Source of the DNA: Planctomycetota bacterium | GTDB taxonomy: Bacteria; Planctomycetota; B15-G4; SIAN01 | NCBI GenBank assembly: GCA_028289345.1 | Contig: JANQQL010000031.1 | Location: 1 to 64,000, forward strand | Length of the DNA: 64,000 bases | Reading direction: 5' to 3' | Shown: positions 8,452-16,912 of the stretch, in pieces | Layout of the letters: each line of letters begins with the position of its first letter | Position numbering within the stretch: position 1 is the stretch's first letter | Program-made: the position numbers and the translations under genes | Notes under the pieces: model-generated | Told to the model about the DNA's origin: nothing | Databases searched by the model: none | Seen by the model: only the letters and a program-made list of their open reading frames with translations

Positions 8452-9829
8452 CGGCCGCCTCCCCGATTTCCCGCCGGAACTCCTCGGCCACGTCGTCGAT
8501 GTCCCCGGCTCCCATCAAGACGACGATGTCCCCGGGCTCCGCGTGGGTGCGGACGGCATCGAGCACCCCGTCCAAACCGCCAGTTTCAATGGCCTCGCGC
8601 CCTCGAAGGCGTAAGCTGGCCAACAGCGCCCGTGACTCTTCGTCGATGAAATCCCGCGACTCTCGAACCGAGAAGATTCCGGGAAAAAACACCTCCTCGT
8701 AACGTGCCAGCTCATCGGCAAATCGGTCTCGGAAGTGACCGGTCCGACACGCCTGGTGGGGTTGAAAGACCACGAGAATCCGAGAGGCCGGCCACTCACG
8801 GTGCAACGCTTCCCGAACCGCGCGAACCTCGGTCGGATGATGGGCATAGTCCGCGAACCAGCGCAGCCCGTCTCGCTGAGCCAGGAATTCGAGTCGCCGC
8901 TGCATCCCGCGGAACGAATGCACCCCCTGCTGGAGCTTTTCGATCGGCACTCCCAATCGGTAAGCGATGGACACCGCCAAGGCCGAGTTGTGCACGTTGT
9001 GTGCCCCGGGAATCGACGGGTCCAAGTCGACCGGATGCCGCCGATTGATCCACAAACGAGCCGACAGGGAACGCCCGGTCCGAGGAGTCCACTCCAACCG
9101 ATCCGTGACTCCCGCGCCCTCACCGACGACGATGGCTCGATTGCGCGTGCGGCTGCGGCGAAGCTTGGCAGCCGCCGATTCGTGCAAGACGCACCAGCCG
9201 TTGCCCTGCACTTTTCCCAAGAAGTCTTCGAAGGCTTGCACCACTCCGCGTTCTGAACCGAAGTAGTCCAGATGGTCGGCTTCGATGTTGGTCACGACCA
9301 CAGACTGGGGGCTCATCTGCAAGAACGAGTGATCGTATTCGCAGGCTTCGACGACGAATTCGTTGCCCTCCCCGGCTCGACCGGGCAGCGCCCAACCTCG
9401 GGAGAATCCACCGATCACCGCGCTCGGATCGTTGCCCCCGGCGACCAGCAAGTGGGCAAGCACTCCGGCCGTGCTGGTTTTCCCGTGCGTCCCGGCCACG
9501 GCAACCCCATGACGCTCGCGAAGCTCGGCTCCCAAGAACGTTGCATACTTGCAGGTGGGAATCCCCTGCTCTTTGGCCGCGGAGACTTCCGGATGGGAGT
9601 CCCCGACCGCAGCCGTGTGGATCACGGCATCGAGATCCTCGCTGACCTGGGCGGGATCGTGTCCTTCGTAAATGACGGCACCACGCGAACGCAAACGGTC
9701 CAACAAGGGACTCCGTTTGTGTTCGCTGCCGTGCACCTCGTCCCCACGCTCCAGGAGATACGACGCGAGGGAACTCAGTCCACTACCCCCAATCCCGATC
9801 AGGTAGTACCGCCTCCTGCCGCTTCCCAC
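8444..9829 (-). CDS. murC: UDP-N-acetylmuramate--L-alanine ligase
   Basis: MurC adds L-Ala to UDP-MurNAc in the cytoplasm. From the GTG at 9829 the protein is 461 residues, with an N-terminal GIGGSGLSSLA dinucleotide-like fold, the ATP-binding AGTHGKTSTAG motif, the NIEADHLDYF block and the C-terminal domain with DYAHHPTEV. The GTG has a GGGGGAG ribosome-binding site about 8 bases upstream; a TTG at 9883 would extend it by 18 residues. It overlaps murG by 31 bases and murB by 8. Confidence 0.95.
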   Translation of the reverse strand: MGSGRRRYYLIGIGGSGLSSLASYLLERGDEVHGSEHKRSPLLDRLRSRGAVIYEGHDPAQVSEDLDAVIHTAAVGDSHPEVSAAKEQGIPTCKYATFLGAELRERHGVAVAGTHGKTSTAGVLAHLLVAGGNDPSAVIGGFSRGWALPGRAGEGNEFVVEACEYDHSFLQMSPQSVVVTNIEADHLDYFGSERGVVQAFEDFLGKVQGNGWCVLHESAAAKLRRSRTRNRAIVVGEGAGVTDRLEWTPRTGRSLSARLWINRRHPVDLDPSIPGAHNVHNSALAVSIAYRLGVPIEKLQQGVHSFRGMQRRLEFLAQRDGLRWFADYAHHPTEVRAVREALHREWPASRILVVFQPHQACRTGHFRDRFADELARYEEVFFPGIFSVRESRDFIDEESRALLASLRLRGREAIETGGLDGVLDAVRTHAEPGDIVVLMGAGDIDDVAEEFRREIGEAAVV

Positions 9830-10983
9830 GCTCTTGTCTCCCCCTTCGAGGCAGAGCCCGCCCAAGAACCCGCCGTCACGCAATCGCCGGCCGGATAAGA
9901 AAGCAACGCCTCGATTTCTTCCGCGATGAATTCACCCGCATCGCGGCGTCCGAGTCCCCTTGCTCGGTCCGCCCGCTGTTCCAGCTCTTTCCCGTTCCTC
10001 AGACACCCCATGACTTGGCGACCGACGAAGTCGCGGCTTTCCGCGTTCTCTTCCCAAATCCACGCCGCGCGAGCCTGGCACAACATCTCGGCGTTGGCGA
10101 ACTGATGCCTGTCCTTGTGATGAGGATAGGGAATGAAGATCGCGGGACGACCCACCGCTGCGATTTCCGCCACTGTCATTCCCCCGGCCCGGGCGACGAC
10201 CAAATCTGCGGCGGAGTACAGAGTCACCATGTCCTCGCGAAATGGGGTGACCAAAGCAGTGATTCCAGAGGTTTTCCAGGCTTCTTCCACCCAAGGCCGA
10301 TCCGCCGCACCCGTCACATGAATGACTTGGACGCTCCGGTCCAGCTGGTCCGCCTGGTCAGCGAACAACCGATTGATCGCTCGTGCTCCCTGGCTGCCTC
10401 CGACGATCAGCAAGGTCTTGCGGTCTCCCAACTTCAGCTGGCGCCGGGCCTCTCGCTTCGAGGGAAACTCTTGAAACGGAAGCGGCATGCCGCTGACGAT
10501 GGTGCTGCTCGTTGGATCCGTTTCTCGAGCGCCTTCCCACTGAGAGAAGATTCGCCGCGCCCCGCGCCCCAAGAACCGAGTCGCCTTCCCCGGAATCCGG
10601 TCCGGCTGCAACACCACCGACGGGGTTCTCCCGGCCACCGCCCCGGCGAGCGCCGACACGTAACCGCCCCCGTAGACCAACAAGTCCGGACGGTGCTCGC
10701 GAAGCAGCTCGCGGACTTTCCAAATCGCACGCAGGTACACGTCCGGCCGCAACAGTGACGGTCGGGAACCTCGTCCGGGGAACAGGGGAACGACCACGTC
10801 ACGGTCGCTCAAGAACTGCCGCTCCACGGGGCGACCCGAAACCAAGAACACAAACCGCCAATCCTCGTGGCGGCGCTCCAGGATTCGTTTCAGCAAAACG
10901 TTCGGCTGAAGATGGCCGCCGGTGCCGCCGCCAGCGAAAAAAACTGTTCTCGAGGTGTCTGTCATGGTGAGGGAAGCGGTCAT
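9799..10983 (-). CDS. murG: Undecaprenyl-PP-MurNAc-pentapeptide GlcNAc transferase
   Basis: MurG transfers GlcNAc from UDP-GlcNAc to lipid I on the inner face of the membrane, giving lipid II. The protein is 394 residues. It has the N-terminal glycine-rich FAGGGTGGHLQP motif, a VYGGGYVSA block, the C-domain GGSQGARAIN and the UDP-GlcNAc-binding ARAGGMTVAEIAAVGRPAI. The start chosen is the ATG that overlaps the preceding stop as ATGA; a second in-frame ATG at 10965 would shorten it by 6 residues. Confidence 0.95.
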   Translation of the reverse strand: MTASLTMTDTSRTVFFAGGGTGGHLQPNVLLKRILERRHEDWRFVFLVSGRPVERQFLSDRDVVVPLFPGRGSRPSLLRPDVYLRAIWKVRELLREHRPDLLVYGGGYVSALAGAVAGRTPSVVLQPDRIPGKATRFLGRGARRIFSQWEGARETDPTSSTIVSGMPLPFQEFPSKREARRQLKLGDRKTLLIVGGSQGARAINRLFADQADQLDRSVQVIHVTGAADRPWVEEAWKTSGITALVTPFREDMVTLYSAADLVVARAGGMTVAEIAAVGRPAIFIPYPHHKDRHQFANAEMLCQARAAWIWEENAESRDFVGRQVMGCLRNGKELEQRADRARGLGRRDAGEFIAEEIEALLSYPAGDCVTAGSWAGSASKGETRAWEAAGGGTT

Positions 10984-11651
10984 GGGATCCAGATCTCCGT
11001 CCCGACTTGGAGCTTTCCCGGTGCCCGAATCTGCTTTCGATTGGCTTCGTAGATTTCGGTCCACCTTGTCCGGGAGCCATAGAAGCGCAAGGCGATCCCC
11101 TCCAAGGTGTCATTGCGAGCCACGACATAGCTGCGCGGATGCACCGGACTCGAGGCTGCGGTGATCACCTCTGCTGGGAGCCGCAAGGTTTGTCCCGGGG
11201 CCAAGTGACGGGGATCCACCCCTGCATTCACCTCCAGGATTCGCCGCCAGCTCTGGGAGTTGCCGAGTTCTCGGGCGGCGATTTTTCCCAGGGTGTCCCC
11301 CTTTTGGACCACCACGTAGCGACCATCCGGATCGGGCACACTCGGGGGCCTGCTCCCCGGCAAGCGAACCGGCGGCTCGTAGAAGTTGAATTCCGCTCGA
11401 GGAAGCTCACGTGGCGACGCGACGGGTGTCGCGCGGGCGACCTGAGTCGGCGGCCGCGCAGTGGCGACCCGCCGGTCCCGTCCCGCGGCCAGACTCGCCG
11501 CCGCCAGGTAACGAGCCGCGACCGGCGCATCATTGCGCCGCCGAATCTCTTCAAGAAGGAATGCCAATGCGAGCAGGAACGACAACAAAAGGGCCACCAG
11601 CCCGTAGCGTTCCAGGTCCCCGAATTTGCGAATCGTCCAGCGAGACTTCAT
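10980..11651 (-). CDS. Membrane-anchored protein with two LysM domains, encoded inside the dcw cluster
   Basis: A 223-residue bitopic protein. It has a short basic N-terminus, one membrane helix (YGLVALLLSFLLALAFLL, about residues 16-33), a proline/arginine-rich linker, and two LysM peptidoglycan-binding repeats at about 115-165 (YVVVQKGDTLGKIAARELG) and 173-223 (YVVARNDTLEGIALRFYG). The topology suggests a periplasmic glycan-binding protein tethered to the inner membrane. It overlaps both ftsW and murG by 4 bases, so it is translated in step with the septal synthase genes. A role in guiding or anchoring septal peptidoglycan synthesis is an inference from this position. Confidence 0.88.
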   Translation of the reverse strand: MKSRWTIRKFGDLERYGLVALLLSFLLALAFLLEEIRRRNDAPVAARYLAAASLAAGRDRRVATARPPTQVARATPVASPRELPRAEFNFYEPPVRLPGSRPPSVPDPDGRYVVVQKGDTLGKIAARELGNSQSWRRILEVNAGVDPRHLAPGQTLRLPAEVITAASSPVHPRSYVVARNDTLEGIALRFYGSRTRWTEIYEANRKQIRAPGKLQVGTEIWIP

Positions 11652-12883
11652 GCCATCGCTCCCGGAGGTTCCACGGCTTCTCCCAGTTGGACCGAAGGCC
11701 GATCCGGGTTGCGAGCAACGCTCAGAATCATTCCGACCCCTAGACACAGGATGGTGAGAGACGAGCCACCCGCGCTGACGAACGGCAGCGGCATCCCCTT
11801 CACGGGCACCGATGCGGTCGCGACCGCCAGGTTGATCAGCGTCTGAGTGACAATGGTGATCAGGACACCCGCCACCAGAAAGAAACCGAAGCGGTTTCGA
11901 ACTCCGAGCAGGATGCGGGCGCCACTCCAAAACAACACGGCAAACAAAGCGACGACCAGGGTCGAGCCGAGGAATCCGAGCTCTTCTCCCACGACCGAGA
12001 GGATGAAGTCGTTCTCAGCTTCCGCCAGGTAGAAGAGTTTGCTTCGGCCAGCGCCGAGCCCAACCCCGGTCAAGCCTCCGGCGCTCATCGCCGACAACGC
12101 GATGCCCACCTGGGAAGTCGGTGATGGATCTTGGAAACCCGTGAATCGGTCCACGACGTAGGGCAGTCGTTGCCAGATGAAGTACACCAAGAGGGGAATC
12201 GCGGCACTCCCCAGCAAGACGAAGTGCAGCACCTTCGCCCCCGCGAGCATCATCAGGCTGAAACCCAACATGCTCACCAGGAGGAACGTCCCGACATCGG
12301 TTTCGATAAGGATCAGAGAGGCCGGCAGACTCACCGCCAAGACCCCCGGCAGGAATCCGTGACGGAAGCTGCTGGAAAGGTCCGGGGTCCGCGAAAACCA
12401 GGCGGCCAGGTACACGATCACCGCCAACTTGGCAATCTCCGAGGGTTGCAGCGCGAAGGGCAGGAACCCGGGGCGGAACCAGCGGCGTGCACCATTGATT
12501 TCGGCACCGATCCCGGGAACCAAGACCAAGATGAGCAGAACGACTGTGAGGAAATAGAAGCCGCGGCTCCAGGTCACCCAACGCCGGTAGTCCATGCGCG
12601 CGGCGGCGAACAGCAGGCCGAGACCGAGCAGGACCTTGCACAAGTGGGATGCCAGCGGTTTCAAGCTGGCTCGCTGCAGCTCGTCCAAAGACGCGGGCGC
12701 GGGCGACGCGGCGAACGCGGACTGTCGTGCCTCGGTGCGCTCGGCACGCTTGACGCCGGCCGCACTGAAGACCATGACGGCACCCAGCGTTAGCAGCGTA
12801 AGCACGCATGCCAACATCAAGTGCGCCGAGCGCCGGACCTCGGTCGGATCCGTGAACTCGTCAATGATTGGAAGCTTGGTCAA
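11648..12883 (-). CDS. ftsW: SEDS-family peptidoglycan glycosyltransferase FtsW
   Basis: FtsW polymerises lipid II into glycan strands at the septum together with its cognate class B PBP. The 411-residue protein has about ten membrane segments and the SEDS features GARRWF, QPSEIAKLA, LIETDVGT, AEAENDFILSVVGEELG and PFVSAGGSS. A Pro/Ala-rich insert lies between the first two segments. The TTG start is supported by GGGGAGGGG about 8 bases upstream. Placement between mraY and murG with ftsI upstream favours FtsW over RodA. murD, usual between mraY and ftsW, is missing. Confidence 0.93.
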   Translation of the reverse strand: MTKLPIIDEFTDPTEVRRSAHLMLACVLTLLTLGAVMVFSAAGVKRAERTEARQSAFAASPAPASLDELQRASLKPLASHLCKVLLGLGLLFAAARMDYRRWVTWSRGFYFLTVVLLILVLVPGIGAEINGARRWFRPGFLPFALQPSEIAKLAVIVYLAAWFSRTPDLSSSFRHGFLPGVLAVSLPASLILIETDVGTFLLVSMLGFSLMMLAGAKVLHFVLLGSAAIPLLVYFIWQRLPYVVDRFTGFQDPSPTSQVGIALSAMSAGGLTGVGLGAGRSKLFYLAEAENDFILSVVGEELGFLGSTLVVALFAVLFWSGARILLGVRNRFGFFLVAGVLITIVTQTLINLAVATASVPVKGMPLPFVSAGGSSLTILCLGVGMILSVARNPDRPSVQLGEAVEPPGAMA

Positions 12884-12907
12884 GGCCTGTCCCCTCCCCA
12901 GGAGACC

Positions 12908-14038
12908 TCAACGCCCGAACCGCAAACTCGCCAGTCCCAACATCGCGAACAGTCCGGCGACGATCCAGAACCGGATCACGATCTTCACCTCGTGAAGACC
13001 CGCCAACTGAAAGTGATGGTGAATCGGCGCGCACCGAAAAATGCGCTTGCGCCGAAGTTTATAGGAACCGACCTGCAAGATCACGGACAGGACCTCCCCC
13101 ACGAAAACTGCTCCGACAATCGGCAGCAGCAACTCTTGCTTGGAAACGATGGCGACAAATCCCAGCAGCCCGCCGAGGGGCAGGGCTCCGGTATCGCCGA
13201 GAAACACCTGGGCGGGAAACGCGTTGAACCAAAGGAACGCCACCGCCGAACCGGCCATGGCGGACAGCACGATGATCATCTCCTGGGCCCCGCGGACGTG
13301 AAGCAGGGACAGGTGCTCGGCATAGTCGGGACGCCCCACGGCGAAGACGATGCCGGCGAACGCCAGGCAGGCGATGACCGTGAGTCCCGGCGCCAGCCCA
13401 TCCATGCCATCGGACAGGTTCACCCCGTTGCTGGTCCCGACCATGATCAGCACGCACATGATCAGGAAGCCGATTCCCCCCAGCATCGACAGATCGAAGC
13501 CCCAGCCGGTGAAAGGCACGGTGAGCATCAACAGAGGATTGGGCCCCTCGCCCTCCATCGCCAGGCCTCGCTGGCGCATCGTGAGCCAAAGCGCAAAGGC
13601 AAGAGCTCCGGACACTCCGCACTGGAGCAGCAGCTTGGCCGCACTGGTGAGGCCGCGTTTTTGCGGATAGCGCAGCTTGATCAGGTCGTCGACCAGACCA
13701 ATCAAGGTGAAGCCGATCGTGCCCAGGAACGCCAGCTGGATGTACGGATTCTGGAAGTTTCCCCAAAGCAGGATCGAAACCGACAGAGAGGGCAGCAACA
13801 TCAGCCCCCCCATGGTCGGGGTGCTTTCCTTGTGTTTGTAGAGCTCCGCGAGTTCCTTGGAGGGCGACTTGCCGACCTTCTCGCGCAGATTCAAACGACG
13901 CAGCAAGCTGAGCATCCACGGACCGAGAGCCGCCCCGACCAGGAATGCGGTGATTCCCGAGGCCACCGACCTCAGGAAAACGTGCCGCGCCGTGTCTTCG
14001 GAGGGTCCCAACCATTGGACGAGCAGGTCAACGAGCAC
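12908..14038 (-). CDS. mraY: Phospho-N-acetylmuramoyl-pentapeptide transferase
   Basis: MraY links UDP-MurNAc-pentapeptide to undecaprenyl phosphate, making lipid I. The 376-residue protein has ten membrane segments and the family signatures ESTPTMGGL, LVDDLIKL (catalytic Asp pair), NLSDGMDGLAPG, FLGDTGALPLGG and the APIHHHFQ histidine cluster. The GTG start overlaps murF by 11 bases. Confidence 0.96.
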   Translation of the reverse strand: MLVDLLVQWLGPSEDTARHVFLRSVASGITAFLVGAALGPWMLSLLRRLNLREKVGKSPSKELAELYKHKESTPTMGGLMLLPSLSVSILLWGNFQNPYIQLAFLGTIGFTLIGLVDDLIKLRYPQKRGLTSAAKLLLQCGVSGALAFALWLTMRQRGLAMEGEGPNPLLMLTVPFTGWGFDLSMLGGIGFLIMCVLIMVGTSNGVNLSDGMDGLAPGLTVIACLAFAGIVFAVGRPDYAEHLSLLHVRGAQEMIIVLSAMAGSAVAFLWFNAFPAQVFLGDTGALPLGGLLGFVAIVSKQELLLPIVGAVFVGEVLSVILQVGSYKLRRKRIFRCAPIHHHFQLAGLHEVKIVIRFWIVAGLFAMLGLASLRFGR

Positions 14039-15413
14039 CCGCGGCTCCGACCAGTTCCAGAGCGTTCACGACGGTTTCCATGGCCATGGCCCGAGAGCCT
14101 TTGACCAGAATGGTGTCGCCGGGCTCGAGGAGCGACGGAATGCTTGCCGCCGCGCGATCCGCGTCCGGGTAGGTGTGGATCCGGGAGTCCGGGAAACCTT
14201 TTTCCAGAGCACCGGAGCGCACCGCTTCCGCGTGTTTGCCGACCACCAAGAGCAAAGCCAAGTCCAACAAGCTGACCCATTGGCCGGCTTGGTGATGCAA
14301 CCGCTTGGCGTGCTTCCCGAGTTCCTTCATGTCTCCGAGGACGACCACCTTGCGGGAAGAAACGTCGGCCGCGGCCAACGTCCGAAAGGCCGCTTCCACC
14401 GAACCCGGATTGGCGTTGTAGGTATCGTCCAAGACAGTCACGGCACCGGTGTGGAGGGGACGCAAGCGTTGCGGAGGCGGCTCCACCTCGCGCAGCCCAC
14501 GAGCGGCCTGGTGATGAGGAATCCCAAGCACTGTCGCCGCCGCAATTGCCGCCAAAGAGTTGTACACGTTGTGGCAGCCGCCAAGTGGAATCAACACTCG
14601 CTCGCCGGAGGTTTGATAGGCAAGGCGATCCAAGTCGAATCGCACATTGGTCGCACGAAAATCCGCAGGCTCGCGCACTCCGAACGTCACCACCGGACAT
14701 TTGCAGCGCTTCTTGAGCACCTCGACCGAAGGATCGTCGGCATTGAGGATTGCGACTCCATCCGACGGAAGATGGTCGAGCAACGCCCCCTTCTCGGCGA
14801 CCACTCCGTCCAGGCCACCCAAGCGTTCCACATGGGCGTAGCTGCAGTTGGTGATGATGCCGACCTCGGGCGCAGTGAGTTCGGACAGGGCGCTGATCTC
14901 CCCCGGCCCACTGGTGGCCAACTCCACCGCCGCATACTTCGTGGTCGGCTCGATCCGCAGCAAGGTCAGCGGAACACCAATGGAGTTGTTGAATGAGCGG
15001 TGGGAAGAAACGGTCTCTCCGCCGGTCGCCAGCGCCGATGACAGAAGGTTCTTGGTCGTCGTCTTGCCATTGCTGCCGGTCACGGCAACGCGCCGCGCCG
15101 GGTTTCGTCGGGCATGGAAACGCGCCAAGTCAATCAACGCCGTCGCCGGATCATCCACCCGAATCGGCACCAGCCCCGGCACTTCCGCAAGCACCGCGTC
15201 GCGTTTGACCAACGCAGCCCGCGCTCCCCCCACCGCCGCTTCGGCGAGGAACTGATGGGCATCGAAGTGGGGTCCCTGCAACGCGACGAACAGCTCTCCC
15301 CCTCGCAAGTGGCGAGTGTCCGTCGAAACCCCCTGGAACTCCAAGTCTTCCACGGTGCCGGCCACGGTTCCTCCGGTGGCCTGCAACACATGCCTCAGTT
15401 GCAGCGTTGCCAT
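14028..15413 (-). CDS. murF: UDP-MurNAc-tripeptide--D-alanyl-D-alanine ligase
   Basis: MurF adds D-Ala-D-Ala to UDP-MurNAc-tripeptide. The 461-residue protein has the MurF N-terminal uridine-binding domain (STDTRHLRGGELFVALQG), the ATP-binding TGSNGKTTTKNLL, and LDDTYNANPGSVEAA in the C-terminal part. The segment AVELATSGPGEI replaces the more usual AVLEMGTNHPGEI; the substitution is conservative in position and the enzyme looks intact. It overlaps murE by 19 bases. Confidence 0.95.
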   Translation of the reverse strand: MATLQLRHVLQATGGTVAGTVEDLEFQGVSTDTRHLRGGELFVALQGPHFDAHQFLAEAAVGGARAALVKRDAVLAEVPGLVPIRVDDPATALIDLARFHARRNPARRVAVTGSNGKTTTKNLLSSALATGGETVSSHRSFNNSIGVPLTLLRIEPTTKYAAVELATSGPGEISALSELTAPEVGIITNCSYAHVERLGGLDGVVAEKGALLDHLPSDGVAILNADDPSVEVLKKRCKCPVVTFGVREPADFRATNVRFDLDRLAYQTSGERVLIPLGGCHNVYNSLAAIAAATVLGIPHHQAARGLREVEPPPQRLRPLHTGAVTVLDDTYNANPGSVEAAFRTLAAADVSSRKVVVLGDMKELGKHAKRLHHQAGQWVSLLDLALLLVVGKHAEAVRSGALEKGFPDSRIHTYPDADRAAASIPSLLEPGDTILVKGSRAMAMETVVNALELVGAAGAR

Positions 15414-16912
15414 AGAGCCTCCTCCGCGACCTGGCGATCGTCGAAGGGCAGGCGCTGCTCTCCGATGATCTGCACCGTTTCGTGTCCTTTCCCCGCAATC
15501 AACACGATGTCCCCTCCCTTGGCTTCTCCGAGCGCAGATTCAATCGCTGCACGTCGATCGAGTTCCACTCTCACGGAATGGCGACGACCCGCCCCCGCCA
15601 ATACTTGCTGAGCGATCTCTGCGGGGTCCTCGCCGCGAGGATTGTCGCTGGTCAACCACACCTGGTCCGACAACATCGCCGCGACTCGCCCCATGCGAGA
15701 ACGCTTGCTCTGGTCCCGGGATCCCCCGCAGCCAAACACCGTGATCAGCTGCCCCCGAGTCAAAGGTTTCAACAGACGCAGCACTTTCTCGAGTGCATCG
15801 TCGGTGTGCGCGTAGTCGATCAGGACTCGAAAGTCTTGACCGCAATCCACCGGCTCCAGACGACCGGGAACTCGCCGCAAGCCACCCAAGCCGGCCTGGA
15901 TGGCTCCCCCATCCACCCCCAGCGCGAGACCCGTCGCGGCCGCCGCCAGCGCATTCATCAAGTTGTAGCGGCCGATCAAGCGTGTGGTGATGGCGAAGGA
16001 GCGGCCTTGGAAGGACAACTCGAAGGCCGTGCCGTCGACTTCCATCCGCTCCACTCGCGCGGTCACGTCAGCGCCCGGGGTCAGCCCATAGGTCACCACC
16101 CGAGCAGCCGTGTCCTTCAAAAAGTCCAAGGAGTACGGGTCCTCGGCATTGAGCACCGCCACCGAGTTTCGGGACAAGGACTGGAACAAACGGCTCTTGG
16201 CCCGCCAGTAGGCTTCGAGACTTCCGTGGTAATCGAGATGTTCCCGCGCGAGCTGAGTGAAAACCGCCGCATCAAACCCGATGCCCGCGGTCCGTTCTTG
16301 ATCCAAGCCGTGGGAAGAGACCTCCAACACCGCTGCTCGGCTCCCTCGGTTCCGAGTCCTGGCCAGAATCGAGGCAAGTTCCAGCGCGTCAGGAGTGGTG
16401 TTCTGCGCCGGTTGGATTGCTTCCCCACTGAAGCGACAACCGACAGTTCCGATGAACGTCGGACGCTGCCCGTCCGCCTCCAACACCGCCGAAAGCATCG
16501 ACGCGGTCGTAGTCTTGCCGTTGGTCCCGGTGACCCCCACACAGGTCAGGTGACGCGACGGCCAGTCCGCGTAAGCGTGAGCGAGAATGGCTTTGGTCCG
16601 GCGCACATTGTCGGCACGAAACACGGCCACCGGTGCGAGGACGGCAGGCAGCGTGGCGGCTTCCTCGCAGACCACGGCCACCGCTCCTTTGCGGACCGCC
16701 TCTTCGATGAACCGTGCACCGTTGTCACGGGAACCAGCGACGGCGAAGAACACACATCCCGGAAAAACCTGACGGCTGTCGCTGCACAAACCGGTGATGG
16801 CGACATCGCCCCGGTGGGCAGGTTGCGGCAAACCGGCCTGCTCGAAAAGTCCAGAAAGCGTCGTTCTTCGGTGCATGACTTCGCCGGAAATGGGCAAGGT
16901 GGACGCAGTCAT
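15395..16912 (-). CDS. murE: UDP-MurNAc-L-Ala-D-Glu--meso-diaminopimelate ligase
   Basis: MurE adds the third residue of the stem peptide. The protein is 505 residues and has ATP-binding GTNGKTTT at 129-136, SSHGLDQERTAG in the central domain, and DNPR at 423-426. In this family DNPR marks meso-diaminopimelate specificity, whereas lysine enzymes differ there. The wall is therefore predicted to be of the DAP type. The ATG chosen overlaps the ftsI stop as ATGA; a GTG 8 codons upstream is less likely. Confidence 0.95.
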   Translation of the reverse strand: MTASTLPISGEVMHRRTTLSGLFEQAGLPQPAHRGDVAITGLCSDSRQVFPGCVFFAVAGSRDNGARFIEEAVRKGAVAVVCEEAATLPAVLAPVAVFRADNVRRTKAILAHAYADWPSRHLTCVGVTGTNGKTTTASMLSAVLEADGQRPTFIGTVGCRFSGEAIQPAQNTTPDALELASILARTRNRGSRAAVLEVSSHGLDQERTAGIGFDAAVFTQLAREHLDYHGSLEAYWRAKSRLFQSLSRNSVAVLNAEDPYSLDFLKDTAARVVTYGLTPGADVTARVERMEVDGTAFELSFQGRSFAITTRLIGRYNLMNALAAAATGLALGVDGGAIQAGLGGLRRVPGRLEPVDCGQDFRVLIDYAHTDDALEKVLRLLKPLTRGQLITVFGCGGSRDQSKRSRMGRVAAMLSDQVWLTSDNPRGEDPAEIAQQVLAGAGRRHSVRVELDRRAAIESALGEAKGGDIVLIAGKGHETVQIIGEQRLPFDDRQVAEEALWQRCN

